Assembly: GCF_002734215.1 (NCBI RefSeq)
Contig: NZ_NSEB01000011.1
Span: forward strand, 62,001-126,000
Direction: 5' to 3'
Source: Fredinandcohnia onubensis
Lineage (GTDB): Bacteria; Bacillota; Bacilli; Bacillales; Bacillaceae_L
DNA: 64,000 nt
The notes under the pieces were generated by a model. It was not told the origin of the DNA. It ran no database searches and saw only the letters and a list, made by a program, of their open reading frames with translations. Below, in pieces: positions 17,313 through 26,070 of the stretch (position 1 is the first letter of the stretch; every line of letters starts with the position of its first letter). The position numbers and the translations under genes were made by a program.

Positions 17313-17960
17313 CTATTTCTTGGAATGTTCTTCTTCCCATACCTTATCCAGAACTTGATTAAACACTTCAACTGGTTGAGCACCAGAAACAGCATACTTG
17401 TTATCAATTACAAAGAAAGGAACACCTTGTACACCAACCGAACGTGCCTCAGAGATGTCATTTGTCACCTGGGCAGTATGTTCTTTACTTTCCATGACTT
17501 TGCGTACTTGCACCCCATCAAGACCTACATCTTCAGCCAAGCGAACAACTGTTTCTGTGTCGCTTAAGACTTCACCTTCAGTAAAATGGGCAGCATAGAA
17601 ACGATTGAAAAATTCATTTCCTTTTCCCTGCTCCTTTGCATATTGAAAAACGCGATGTGCATCATATGTGCTTGTAAGTTTAGCTTTATCATAGTTGATC
17701 TCAACACCAGAATTTTTAGCCATTTCTGTCACTTGTTTAAGCATTGCTTCGGCCTGTTCTAATGGAACTCCTTTCATACTAGAAAAGGTTTCAGCATAAT
17801 TTTGACCAGAAACATATTGCGCATCTGGCATAAGTAAAAAGCTTTTATATTCTATTTCAACATCTTTTGCATGTGAAAAATTTTCTAATGCTTTATCTAA
17901 ATGGGACTCCCCTATAAAACAGAAAGGACATACAAAGTCTGACCAAATTGTTATTTTCAT
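17313..17960 (-). CDS. DsbA family (FrnE-type) oxidoreductase
   Basis: A 215-residue thioredoxin-fold protein of the FrnE-like DsbA family. The active site SDFVCPFCFIGE (CPFC) is near residue 11, followed by a helical insertion and the cis-proline loop VQGVPFFVIDN near residue 165. No signal peptide or lipobox is seen, so it should act in the cytosol, as a disulfide or glutathione-type isomerase. I start it at ATG 17958-17960 (MKITIWSDF) after GAGGG. That ATG overlaps the TGA of the upstream 64-residue gene by four bases, which implies translational coupling. Its substrate is unknown. Confidence 0.88.
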   Translation of the reverse strand: MKITIWSDFVCPFCFIGESHLDKALENFSHAKDVEIEYKSFLLMPDAQYVSGQNYAETFSSMKGVPLEQAEAMLKQVTEMAKNSGVEINYDKAKLTSTYDAHRVFQYAKEQGKGNEFFNRFYAAHFTEGEVLSDTETVVRLAEDVGLDGVQVRKVMESKEHTAQVTNDISEARSVGVQGVPFFVIDNKYAVSGAQPVEVFNQVLDKVWEEEHSKK

Positions 17961-18151
17961 TCTTTTCCCTCTTTCTTTTGATTTACTGGACCACAAATTC
18001 CAGTATTAATATCACAGACGAACCCTGAGGAACTGTCAAAGTCAAAGCTTTTTAATTTCTTGATGCCATTTAGTTCTTTCAAGGCCCCATTAACATCTTT
18101 TCCATCTGTTGAGGATGCTTCAGATTTAGACTGCTTGTCATTTAACATCAT
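17957..18151 (-). CDS. Small CX6C protein coupled to the DsbA-family gene
   Basis: I do not recognise this 64-residue (or 63 if the second ATG is used) protein. It is hydrophilic, has no signal peptide or membrane segment, and is Ser/Asp/Lys-rich. Its only cysteines are in GFVCDINTGICGPVN (C46 and C53, a CX6C pair). The start has a strong AAAAGGAGG site. Its stop codon overlaps the start of the DsbA-family gene (ATGA), so the two are made together. A function as substrate, partner or redox-sensitive accessory of that enzyme is an inference from linkage only. Confidence 0.72.
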   Translation of the reverse strand: MMLNDKQSKSEASSTDGKDVNGALKELNGIKKLKSFDFDSSSGFVCDINTGICGPVNQKKEGKE

Positions 18152-18183
18152 GTATTCCTCCTTTTCGACAATATGATTATTGT

Positions 18184-18199
18184 AAATGATATTTCATTT
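18184..18199 (-). repeat. Inverted repeat upstream of the CX6C-dsbA pair
   Basis: AAATGA-N4-TCATTT forms a perfect 6-bp inverted repeat about 35-50 bases upstream of the small gene. It lies between weak TTAGAA and TACAAT promoter-like hexamers, so it could be an operator. It does not fit the Fur or PerR consensus well. Confidence 0.35.
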
Positions 18200-18246
18200 G
18201 ATTTCTAATAATTAAACTGAAATGTATAAAACCCGTTTAAATTTGC

Positions 18247-18277
18247 AAAAAAAGACGACCAGCATGATCGTCTTTTT
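18247..18277 (-). terminator. Rho-independent terminator of cinA
   Basis: A perfect 10-bp stem (18249-18258 with 18268-18277) followed by TTTTTTT on the minus strand, 18 bases after the cinA stop. Confidence 0.9.
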
Positions 18278-18294
18278 GAAGTGATAGTGAAAAA

Positions 18295-19542
18295 TCAGTT
18301 TTTCTGTTCATTTAATAATTGCAGTAAATAATAAAAACCATATTTAACCGTTCTAGCTCGAATTCCTTGTCGGGAACCCGCTAATTGCAACGAAAATACC
18401 TTAGTCTGTTGATCTAAATAAGAAATCCCAATATATACTGTCCCTACTGGCTTTCCTTCCGACTCACTCGGACCGGCTACACCTGTAAAACTAATCCCTA
18501 TATCAGATTTTAAAAGTTTCTTTACATTCTCTGCAAGCTGCTCCGCTGTAGAACTGCTAACGGCCCCATCTGTATCTAGTGTTTCTTTCTTTACATGTAA
18601 CACATGTTCCTTCACTTCGTTTGTATAGCAAACTACTCCACCCTTCACAACTGCTGAAGAACCTGCTAAATTGGTAAGCTCCTCGGCAAATAAGCCACCA
18701 GTTAAGCTTTCTGCACTCGAGATTGTAAGCTTTGAGGTTTTAAGCTTATTCATGAGTTCATTAACAAGTGAAGTCGAGTTATACCCGTATAAGAACTTGC
18801 CCACTCTTTTTACTATTTCAGCCTCGGTACGATCTAGTAGTTGGTTTGCAACATCTAGTGAGTTGTGCTTTGCTGTAAGTCTAAGTGTAACTTCACCATC
18901 GCCAGCTAATGGGGCTATTGTAGGGTTTGTTTGATTGTCAATTAAATCCTCAATCTCTGTTTCAAGTTGTGATTCTCCAATCCCGAAGAAACGCAGCACC
19001 CTGGATTCAATTCGTTCTACAACACCAAGTGATTTTAATAAGAATGGTCCACCGTATGAGAGGAACATCGGATTCAGCTCTTTTGGTGGTCCAGGAAAGA
19101 GCATATATGTAATCTTATCAACTTCAAATCCCATTCCAGGAGCCATCCCATGGTCATTTGGAAGGATTTCAGAACCCTCAAGTACGAGTGCTTGTTTTTT
19201 ATTATTCTCGGTCATATGGCGATTGGTTTTCTTAAAGTAATCTTCAATACTCCGTAAGGCAGCTTCATCAAATACAAGCTGTTTACCTACTACCCTTGCA
19301 ATTGTTTCTTTTGTTAAATCATCCTTTGTTGGCCCCAAACCACCAGTAAAAATGATTAAATCCGAACGAGATTGAGAGATTTTTATTGCATCCTCTAAAC
19401 GGTTGGGATTATCACCAACAACTGTATGGTAATACACATTGACTCCAAGCTCAGCAAGCTGTTTGGAAAGAAACTGCGCATTCGTATTTGCGATTTGACC
19501 TAAAAGAAGCTCAGAACCTACAGCAATTATTTCAGCATTCAT
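18295..19542 (-). CDS. cinA: CinA, competence-damage protein / NMN amidase
   Basis: CinA couples an N-terminal molybdopterin-binding-like pyrophosphatase domain ([31 protein letters not shown]) to a C-terminal nicotinamide-nucleotide amidase domain ([25 protein letters not shown]-like motif [14 protein letters not shown]). In competent Gram-positives it is induced with recA. Length 415 matches the family. The ATG follows GGTGGGG by 7 bases and lies 17 bases after the pgsA stop, so pgsA-cinA are co-transcribed. Its terminator separates it from the CX6C-dsbA pair and recA. Confidence 0.96.
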   Translation of the reverse strand: MNAEIIAVGSELLLGQIANTNAQFLSKQLAELGVNVYYHTVVGDNPNRLEDAIKISQSRSDLIIFTGGLGPTKDDLTKETIARVVGKQLVFDEAALRSIEDYFKKTNRHMTENNKKQALVLEGSEILPNDHGMAPGMGFEVDKITYMLFPGPPKELNPMFLSYGGPFLLKSLGVVERIESRVLRFFGIGESQLETEIEDLIDNQTNPTIAPLAGDGEVTLRLTAKHNSLDVANQLLDRTEAEIVKRVGKFLYGYNSTSLVNELMNKLKTSKLTISSAESLTGGLFAEELTNLAGSSAVVKGGVVCYTNEVKEHVLHVKKETLDTDGAVSSSTAEQLAENVKKLLKSDIGISFTGVAGPSESEGKPVGTVYIGISYLDQQTKVFSLQLAGSRQGIRARTVKYGFYYLLQLLNEQKN

Positions 19543-19559
19543 TGAAGAACCCCACCATC

Positions 19560-20138
19560 CTATTTAGAGTTTGCAAAGACACCTTTGTTTTTCGCAAAAT
19601 AATCCCAACCAGACACAATTGTAAATATAACTGCTACCCAGAGGGCAATCATATCAAATGGGATAGAAAGATATTCAAACGGCCAGTTATGTAATAATAA
19701 TGCAGAAACGGCTACGACTTGAGCCCACATTTTAATTTTCCCGAGCATTTTTGCTGCTGAAACCTCTCCACCTTCGGCTAGTAATAAACGTAAGCCAGTT
19801 ACAGCAAATTCCCTACTTATAATAACAACGACCATCCAGGCAGGTGCTAGCCCAAACTGAACTAAACTAACTAATGCAGCTGATACAAGTAGCTTATCTG
19901 CAAGAGGATCTAAAAACTTTCCAAGGTTCGTTACTAAGTTATGCTTTCTTGCCAAATGACCGTCAATCCAATCAGTGCTAGAAGCAACAATAAAAATAAT
20001 CGCTCCTACTAAATGGGCAACTGGAATGGACATAGAGCCAATCGAAACATCACCCCAGCCAAACGGAACAAACATAACAATTAAAAAAAGTGGAATTAAG
20101 CAAATTCTTGCTACCGTAATCTTATTTGGTAAATTCAC
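19560..20138 (-). CDS. pgsA: CDP-diacylglycerol-glycerol-3-phosphate 3-phosphatidyltransferase
   Basis: PgsA makes phosphatidylglycerol phosphate, the committed step to phosphatidylglycerol, in the membrane. The 192-residue protein has several transmembrane segments and the CDP-alcohol phosphotransferase signature DG(X)2AR(X)8G(X)3D(X)3D at about residues 58-83 (DGHLAR...GKFLDPLAD). It follows rodZ after a terminator-like hairpin and precedes cinA, as in B. subtilis. Confidence 0.97.
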   Translation of the reverse strand: MNLPNKITVARICLIPLFLIVMFVPFGWGDVSIGSMSIPVAHLVGAIIFIVASSTDWIDGHLARKHNLVTNLGKFLDPLADKLLVSAALVSLVQFGLAPAWMVVVIISREFAVTGLRLLLAEGGEVSAAKMLGKIKMWAQVVAVSALLLHNWPFEYLSIPFDMIALWVAVIFTIVSGWDYFAKNKGVFANSK

Positions 20139-20197
20139 AATCTTATACCTCCAACATTTACTAAAATTCTTATAATAGTGATAATACCACTTATACG

Positions 20198-20227
20198 AAA
20201 CAAAAAGCCATCATAATGATGACTTTT
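20198..20227 (-). terminator. Terminator-like hairpin between rodZ and pgsA
   Basis: An 11-bp stem with one G-U pair (20203-20213 with 20217-20227) directly after the rodZ stop, followed by TTTGTTTC on the minus strand. The loop is only 3 bases. pgsA starts 60 bases later, so read-through is likely needed or a promoter is hidden here. Confidence 0.6.
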
Positions 20228-20228
20228 G

Positions 20229-21137
20229 TTATTCTTCAGTTCCTGGAGTATACTTTATCGTAATAATTTGACGAACAATTTGGCCCGTATCAAACGGATA
20301 CGTAAAAGGCTCTCCATTGATTTCGACTTGAAGATCAGACGACCTTCCAACTGTTAAAATCACTTCAGATTGATTTGTTAAGTCAACCTCTTTTGTTGCA
20401 CCATTCGCAATGGTTTCATAAATAAATCTTTCGTTTTGGGGATTTTGAAGTGTGACCCAAGATTGACCAGCATCTGCCGCCGTTACTTTTACCTTAAATG
20501 AATCTGCATTCTTTAACTCAAAGGTTGCAGTACTGGATTTTTTTTCAACCTCTACAAGCTCCTGAGCAGGAGTTTCTTCCACAGGTTCCTCTTCTTCTGA
20601 AGGGGTATTATCCGTTTCACCGGCTACCTGCTCCCCTTCTTTCGGCTCTTCTTTTTGTTGTTCTTGAACAGGAGGTGGTTCATTTGATTCGTCGTATTCC
20701 GTTTCCTGACTCTCTAGTTGTGTTTCTGGTTCTTCGGCAACATCCTTTTTAGAAACAAACCAGTAGATTGTCATTGCACCACCAAGAAGAAAAAGAGCCA
20801 ATATGATGATTGGTACTTTATCAACAATTTTAGAATTCGTTGTAGAAATTTGTCTTCTTGATTGCACTCTTGATATTTGTTCAGGAATTTCATCGTTATT
20901 TGTACCAGGAATTTCTGACTTGTACTCTTCAAATAATTCTTCAGGGTTAAGTCCCACAGCCTCAGCATATTGCTTTATGAATGCACGGACATAGAATTTA
21001 CCTGGCATAACATTATAATTTCCTTCTTCAATCCCAACCAAATACCTTTTTTGGATTTTTGTCATTTGCTGTAAATCATCAAGGCTTAAATCTTTTTGCT
21101 CTCTTGCTTCTTTAAGCCGAGATCCTAATTCAGTCAT
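20229..21137 (-). CDS. rodZ: RodZ (YmfM), cell-shape protein with helix-turn-helix
   Basis: RodZ links MreB to the elongation machinery. The N-terminal HTH_25 domain (about residues 1-85: LGSRLKEAREQKDLSLDDLQ) faces the cytosol, and one transmembrane helix follows near residues 108-130 (VPIIILALFLLGGAMTIYWFV). After it comes a Glu/Pro-rich linker and an extracytoplasmic DUF4115 domain (from about 210). I take the ATG at 21135-21137, 6 bases after TAGGTG, giving 302 residues. The GTG three codons upstream overlaps the ribosome binding site. Confidence 0.93.
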   Translation of the reverse strand: MTELGSRLKEAREQKDLSLDDLQQMTKIQKRYLVGIEEGNYNVMPGKFYVRAFIKQYAEAVGLNPEELFEEYKSEIPGTNNDEIPEQISRVQSRRQISTTNSKIVDKVPIIILALFLLGGAMTIYWFVSKKDVAEEPETQLESQETEYDESNEPPPVQEQQKEEPKEGEQVAGETDNTPSEEEEPVEETPAQELVEVEKKSSTATFELKNADSFKVKVTAADAGQSWVTLQNPQNERFIYETIANGATKEVDLTNQSEVILTVGRSSDLQVEINGEPFTYPFDTGQIVRQIITIKYTPGTEE

Positions 21138-21236
21138 TTTTTTCACCTACCAATTCCGGGATACCTATTGGTCTATTCGCGTTCATAATACTAGCATTTT
21201 TCTCTTTTTCAGTAAAGGATTAATCGATTAAGACAT

Positions 21237-22022
21237 TCAAAAATTAAAACCGGAAAAATCAGAACTAGAAAACTGTTGGTCTTCTATATCGTATGTAATT
21301 TCCTCTTCAGGATTATTTCGAAGTTCAATAATATAGTCAAAATCATTCAACGTATACTCTGTATGACGTACAAATATATCCGGATGCTCGACTAGTTTAA
21401 CAGCGGGCAGTCTCATAATTTCCCTAACAAGCTGTAGATGCCTTTCAGTTGCCCTTCTTGTTGAAACAATGCCATCAATAATAAAAAGGTTATCAGCATT
21501 ATATTCATCCTGGATTAATTCATTTCGCATCGTTTGTTTCAATAATGTCGATGACACAAACAACCACTTTTTATGCGCACAAACACTAGCAGCAACAACT
21601 GATTCGGTCTTACCAACCCTCGGCATACCCCGAATTCCAATTAACTTATGACCCTCTTGCTTAATCAGCTCTGCCATGAAATCAACAAGCAGCCCTAATT
21701 CATCACGCGTAAAACGGAATGTTTTTTTATCATCAGCGTCACGTTGAATATAGCGTCCATGTCTAACAGCAAGCTTATCACGAAGCTTCGGTTCCCTAAG
21801 CTTTGTAACGGTTATCGTATCCATTGTATGTAAAATTGATTCAAGTCTCTCGATTTGCTCATTGCTATCACTTAATAAAAGCATGCCCCTTCTGCGATCG
21901 TCTACACCATTTATTGTAACAATATTTATCGAAAGCATTCCTAGTAAGGAAGAAATATCCCCTAGGAGTCCTGGGCGATTTTTTGCTATTTCATATTCCA
22001 AATACCACTCTTTTTTCTCCAA
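21237..22022 (-). CDS. ymfK: YmfK family protein (DUF3388), ACT domain plus P-loop
   Basis: A conserved Bacillus protein of unknown role. The N-terminus looks like an ACT regulatory domain (WYLEYEIAKNRPGLLGDISSLL, MLSINIVTINGVD). The second half contains a P-loop-like GMPRVGKTES near residue 132 and a Walker B-like hydrophobic stretch NLFIIDGI. No ATG fits: I place the start at TTG 22020-22022 (MEKKEWYLEYEI), 9 bases after GAGGGG, giving 261 residues. The next upstream TTG is possible. It sits in the conserved ymfF-ymfH-ymfI-ymfJ-ymfK-rodZ order. Confidence 0.85.
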   Translation of the reverse strand: MEKKEWYLEYEIAKNRPGLLGDISSLLGMLSINIVTINGVDDRRRGMLLLSDSNEQIERLESILHTMDTITVTKLREPKLRDKLAVRHGRYIQRDADDKKTFRFTRDELGLLVDFMAELIKQEGHKLIGIRGMPRVGKTESVVAASVCAHKKWLFVSSTLLKQTMRNELIQDEYNADNLFIIDGIVSTRRATERHLQLVREIMRLPAVKLVEHPDIFVRHTEYTLNDFDYIIELRNNPEEEITYDIEDQQFSSSDFSGFNF

Positions 22023-22151
22023 GTGTCCCAGCCCCTCATACAATCAGTGGTTATAATTCCAACTATGAAATATTGCATCATTATTATTATAAACTAATCA
22101 ATTCATATTTTATAGTGGGGTATAAAAAATTTGAGGGGAATTTACTTAAAT

Positions 22152-22175
22152 AAAAAAGAGAGGAAAATCCTCTCT
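22152..22175 (-). terminator. Rho-independent terminator of ymfJ
   Basis: A perfect 8-bp stem (22157-22164 with 22168-22175, loop AAA) followed by TTTTTA on the minus strand. Confidence 0.82.
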
Positions 22176-22196
22176 ACATTCAACCTACTACCAAAC

Positions 22197-22439
22197 CTAT
22201 TGGACAAGTTTAATCATTACATTGGCAATCGCTTGTTGCTCTTCTTCAGAAGCAACGGTCCAGAGGTCCCGTAATACTTTTTCCTGAGCATTTTTTGGCT
22301 CTACTTCATTAGCTAAGTAATCACCTAATTGTTGAGCCATATTACTGATAACTTGTTGATCCATTCCTTCGGATTTAGCATGCTGCAAGCGATCACCTAA
22401 AAAATCTTTCCACTCTTCAAAATTGTCTAGTACTGACAT
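22197..22439 (-). CDS. ymfJ: YmfJ family protein (DUF3243)
   Basis: A small, acidic, probably all-helical 80-residue cytosolic protein of the DUF3243 family (DNFEEWKDFLGDRLQHAKSEG, then NMAQQLGDYLANEV). Its function is unknown. The ATG has a perfect TAAGGAGGG site. It lies 106 bases after ymfI and ends at its own terminator. Confidence 0.88.
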   Translation of the reverse strand: MSVLDNFEEWKDFLGDRLQHAKSEGMDQQVISNMAQQLGDYLANEVEPKNAQEKVLRDLWTVASEEEQQAIANVMIKLVQ

Positions 22440-22545
22440 AAGTGACCCTCCTTATAAGGTTAATACAATGTTAGTTTGTCGATTGTAAGATAAATTATTC
22501 ATTGAAATTTATGTCGCGTTTTCACACTTGCACTCATTATAAAAA

Positions 22546-23271
22546 CTAACAATGCCAACCACCATTTACAGACAAAACTTGTCCGGTTATATAAGAAGCT
22601 TTGTCGGAGAGTAAAAATCCAACTGTATTTGCTATCTCAATTGGTTCACCTATTCTTCCCATTGGAATCTCTTCACTTATACCTTGTAAATCATCTTCAG
22701 TGAACTCCTGGAGCATGTTTGTATTGATGGCACCAGGTGCGACCGCATTCACTCGTATTCCACTTAACGCAACTTCCTTCGCTAATGCTTTTACAAACGA
22801 GAGTTGTCCTCCCTTTACCATAGAATAAAGCACTTCACAAGACGCTCCTGTTAGTCCCCAAATGGATGAAATAACAATGATATTCCCACTTTTTTTCGTT
22901 ATCATAGCAGGAAGAAGGGCTTGCGTTAACATATAAGGTGTACTTACATGAAGCTGCACCATTTGATCAACCGTTTTTTGATTAAAATCAGTCATTAGGC
23001 CAAACACGCTTTTCCCTGAATTATGAACAATTGTGTCAATTGGATGCTGTAATTGAGTTACCACAGATTCTACACCGGTTTTTTGACTTAAATCAGCCTT
23101 TATGAGATATGTTTCTACACCTTTACTATCTAAGTCTCCCGCTAAACTCTTTACCGCCTTTTCATTTTCATTGTAATGTAAGTATAACGAATAACCTAGA
23201 CTGGCAACTTCTTTCGCAATAGCGCTTCCGATTCCTCCACTGGCACCTGTAATTAATGCGTATTTCTTCAT
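22546..23271 (-). CDS. ymfI: Short-chain dehydrogenase/reductase YmfI
   Basis: A 241-residue Rossmann-fold SDR. The cofactor motif TGASGGIG lies near residue 9, NSGKS takes the place of the usual NNAG, the catalytic Ser is in ISSIWG, and the YSMVK pair gives YxxxK. It resembles 3-oxoacyl-ACP reductases, but the substrate is unknown. I use the second ATG (23269-23271), 8 bases from AAGGGG; the first is only 2 bases away. A terminator hairpin ends just before this ribosome binding site. Confidence 0.87.
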   Translation of the reverse strand: MKKYALITGASGGIGSAIAKEVASLGYSLYLHYNENEKAVKSLAGDLDSKGVETYLIKADLSQKTGVESVVTQLQHPIDTIVHNSGKSVFGLMTDFNQKTVDQMVQLHVSTPYMLTQALLPAMITKKSGNIIVISSIWGLTGASCEVLYSMVKGGQLSFVKALAKEVALSGIRVNAVAPGAINTNMLQEFTEDDLQGISEEIPMGRIGEPIEIANTVGFLLSDKASYITGQVLSVNGGWHC

Positions 23272-23285
23272 ATTCATTTCCCCTT

Positions 23286-23315
23286 AAAAAAGCATCCTTT
23301 TGGTAAAGGATGCTT
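23286..23315 (-). terminator. Terminator hairpin abutting the ymfI ribosome binding site
   Basis: A perfect 11-bp stem (23290-23300 with 23305-23315, loop TGGT) and a TTTT tail lie between ymfH and ymfI. The tail runs straight into the AAGGGG site of ymfI, leaving no room for a promoter. Confidence 0.75.
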
Positions 23316-23324
23316 AAGCATTTA

Positions 23325-24611
23325 CTACTTTTTAGGTATTACCTGACACTCCGTCATTCTAATTTCATCGAAAATTTCATTTCCAGTTTTCATAATATCG
23401 TCAACAGTTATACTTTCCATTATAGGAACGACGTCAAATAAATTCATATCATTAAATGCGTATCTTGTAAACTGGTTTGCAATATAATCTGGTGAGTTTA
23501 AAGAGCGTAAAAATGCTCCAATTTTTTTCTTTTTAACACGGTCCAATTCTTCTGAAGTGATTCCTTGTTTTTTACTTGAAAGCATAATATTTCGTAATTT
23601 TGCTGATAATTCATCGGGATTTGAGGTATCTCCTCCCACAATCGCAAAACCAAATCCTTGTTCTTCCGTGTAATCATACGAGAAAGTATCATCAATTAAG
23701 CCTTCATCATACAATGCCTGATAATGCTTGGAACTTTTTCCAAACAGCCAATCCAAGAGAATCGTCATCGATAATTCCTGTTTAAGTAATTCATCACCTT
23801 TACGTGAAGGATTTAGAGCCTTCACACCAACCATACACTTTGAAGATTGGACGTTCATTTCTAGTACTTTCTTCTTTTCGTTTACTTCAATTGGTTCATC
23901 CTCAAAATGGCGCTCGATTTCTGACTGATCCTGATAATCTTTTTTGGCTTGATTAGATTTGATTTGCGCCATTATTTTTTCCGGGTCAATCGGACCAACA
24001 ACAAATAGAACCATATTACTCGGATGATAAAAGGTTTCATAGCATTCGTAGAGCATATCTTTTGTAATCTTGGCGATGGAATCAATAGTTCCAGCAATAT
24101 CAATTCGGACCGGATGATTTTTGTACATATTTTCAATTACACCGAAATAAAGTCTCCAGTCAGGGTTATCATCGTACATTGTAATTTCTTGACCGATGAT
24201 TCCTTTTTCTTTTTCAACTGTCTTTTCTGTAAAATAAGGACTTTGGACAAAGTCAATTAATGTTTCTAGATTTAGTTCAACATTGGATGTACTCGAAAAA
24301 AGATAGGCTGTTCTTGTAAATGATGTGAAAGCATTCGCAGAGGCACCTTGTTTACTAAAATCCTGAAACACATCTCCATCTTCTTTTTCAAATAACTTAT
24401 GCTCTAAAAAATGAGCAATTCCATCAGGTACTGTCGTTAATTCATTCTTCCCTAATGGTACAAATTGGTTATCAACTGAACCATAATTAGTCGTGAAGGT
24501 TGCATATGTTTTATTAAATCCTTTTTTCGGAAGGATGTAAACGTTAAGACCGTTTTCAAGCTTCTCGTGAAAAAGAACCTCTTGAAGTTGATCAAATGTG
24601 ATTTTATCCAT
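23325..24611 (-). CDS. ymfH: YmfH, M16B zinc peptidase-like protein
   Basis: A 428-residue member of the M16 (pitrilysin) family. The inverted zinc motif is intact as HFLEH (AHFLEHKLFE near residue 70), with a downstream conserved glutamate in KEKGIIGQEITMYDDNPDWR. Such proteases usually work as a pair of one active and one inactive subunit, and the inactive-looking YmfF is encoded immediately upstream. The ATG overlaps the ymfF stop by one base (TAATG). It resembles proteins that process peptides such as PqqF/AlbF, but the substrate is unknown. Confidence 0.92.
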   Translation of the reverse strand: MDKITFDQLQEVLFHEKLENGLNVYILPKKGFNKTYATFTTNYGSVDNQFVPLGKNELTTVPDGIAHFLEHKLFEKEDGDVFQDFSKQGASANAFTSFTRTAYLFSSTSNVELNLETLIDFVQSPYFTEKTVEKEKGIIGQEITMYDDNPDWRLYFGVIENMYKNHPVRIDIAGTIDSIAKITKDMLYECYETFYHPSNMVLFVVGPIDPEKIMAQIKSNQAKKDYQDQSEIERHFEDEPIEVNEKKKVLEMNVQSSKCMVGVKALNPSRKGDELLKQELSMTILLDWLFGKSSKHYQALYDEGLIDDTFSYDYTEEQGFGFAIVGGDTSNPDELSAKLRNIMLSSKKQGITSEELDRVKKKKIGAFLRSLNSPDYIANQFTRYAFNDMNLFDVVPIMESITVDDIMKTGNEIFDEIRMTECQVIPKK

Positions 24612-25891
24612 TATGACCGCCCCTCCAATCCAGTAAGGAAATAAATCGTATCAAGTTCGACTTTCTTGGCAACATTGACTACTTCCTCCTTTGTGACTGC
24701 TTCAATTCCAGCTATCCAATCCTGAAGCTTTCTTGATTTCTGTGAAATAACATTATGATATAAAACTTCAGCGATACCACGGGATGTATCGATTGTTTCA
24801 AGTAACTGATTTCGAATGACGGCTTTTGTTTGAGCAAGGATATCCTCTGTAAAATCTCCATCAATCATTGCTTTCATTTGTTCTTTAATAATGGTTACTG
24901 CTCGGTCATAATTATTTACATCAATGCCGGACATTACCATCAGAAGACCCTTATGACTTTCCACCCTAGATGCTGCGTAGTATGCAAGGCTTTCTTTTTC
25001 ACGAACATTTATAAATAATTTTGAGTGTGAAAAACCACCATAAATTCCGTTGAACACTTGGAGTGCATCATAGTCTGGGTCACTATAAGTCGTATTTGTC
25101 CGATAGCCAATATTGAGCTTACCTTGTTTTACATCTTGGTTTTCGATTACTTCATTCACTTTTTCAACTTGCTTGGTTTTAGATTCAATTTGTGGACGTG
25201 TGCTACGCTCAGAAAACGTGAATGTTGATGAGACCACTTCTTTTACTTTATCAGGTTCAATGTTTCCGATAATATATAGATCAATTTCATCTTCAGCCAA
25301 TGCTTTTTGATAATAATTATAGAGAGATTCTGCAGAAATACTGTCTAGATCTTCAATTCTTCCATTCACATGGAGGTGATAGGGTTCATCCTTACACATT
25401 TCTTCAACTAAACGTAAATTCGAATATCTCATTTTATCATCATAGACAGCTTGAATTCGTTGTTTAAGGCTTCGTTTTTCTTTTTCTACAACTGTGCTTT
25501 TAAAAGCGCCATTTTCTGTTACAGGAGATAGTACAATTTCCTGCAACAAGGTGATTGCTTTGTCTAGCAAAGGTGTTTGATCTTTTAAAAATAGCTCATT
25601 TGCTATTTCCACGAAAAAAGTAATAATATGGTGTTCCCCTTTTTTTGCTAGGTCCACATATAATACAGCACCATATAATTCATCTAAATAGGAGCGCAAA
25701 CTCGTTGTTGAGGGGTAGCTAGGTGTTTCACTTTGCAATACATATGGAAGTAATGCTCTTTGGGTAACATATTCCTCTTCCAGCGGGGCTTTCATTCTAA
25801 GTACAATTGTATTCGTTTTAAATTTATCTGTTTTAACCGTATGGAGCGTGAAGCCGTTTAATTTATGCTCATTTTCATCCAATAAAAACAT
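24611..25891 (-). CDS. ymfF: YmfF, inactive M16-family protein
   Basis: An M16-family protein in which the zinc motif HXXEH is missing: the equivalent region reads LPYVLQSETPSYPSTTSLRSYLDELYG. It is therefore the probable non-catalytic partner of YmfH. The C-terminal half keeps the family fold (FSHSKLFINVREKESLAYYAASR). Three ATGs lie close together; the third (25889-25891) is 11 bases from AAAGGAGG and gives 426 residues, whereas the second is only 2 bases from it. The start is therefore approximate. Confidence 0.87.
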   Translation of the reverse strand: MFLLDENEHKLNGFTLHTVKTDKFKTNTIVLRMKAPLEEEYVTQRALLPYVLQSETPSYPSTTSLRSYLDELYGAVLYVDLAKKGEHHIITFFVEIANELFLKDQTPLLDKAITLLQEIVLSPVTENGAFKSTVVEKEKRSLKQRIQAVYDDKMRYSNLRLVEEMCKDEPYHLHVNGRIEDLDSISAESLYNYYQKALAEDEIDLYIIGNIEPDKVKEVVSSTFTFSERSTRPQIESKTKQVEKVNEVIENQDVKQGKLNIGYRTNTTYSDPDYDALQVFNGIYGGFSHSKLFINVREKESLAYYAASRVESHKGLLMVMSGIDVNNYDRAVTIIKEQMKAMIDGDFTEDILAQTKAVIRNQLLETIDTSRGIAEVLYHNVISQKSRKLQDWIAGIEAVTKEEVVNVAKKVELDTIYFLTGLEGRS

Positions 25892-26030
25892 CTTATACAT
25901 AGCCTCCTTTTTGGTCATAGCAAAACACTATATGGCTATATTTTAACCAAAACTAATTTTTAATCTTAGAATCACTATAACCTCAAATTAGTAATAAATT
26001 CAAGTTCACCTCCTAAAATTTACTTAATAA

Positions 26031-26061
26031 AGAAAAACAAACCAGTACTAGTACTGGTTTG
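26031..26061 (-). terminator. Rho-independent terminator after the YhjB-like symporter
   Basis: A perfect 24-bp palindrome (26038-26061) with a TTTTTCTTT tail on the minus strand, 10 bases after the stop. Confidence 0.85.
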
Positions 26062-26070
26062 CTAATGAAA

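Noticed and set aside
18160-18200. Possible Fur/PerR box upstream of the CX6C-dsbA pair
   Set aside because: The AAATGA-N4-TCATTT repeat lacks the 7-1-7 arrangement of Fur-family boxes; kept only as an unassigned inverted repeat.
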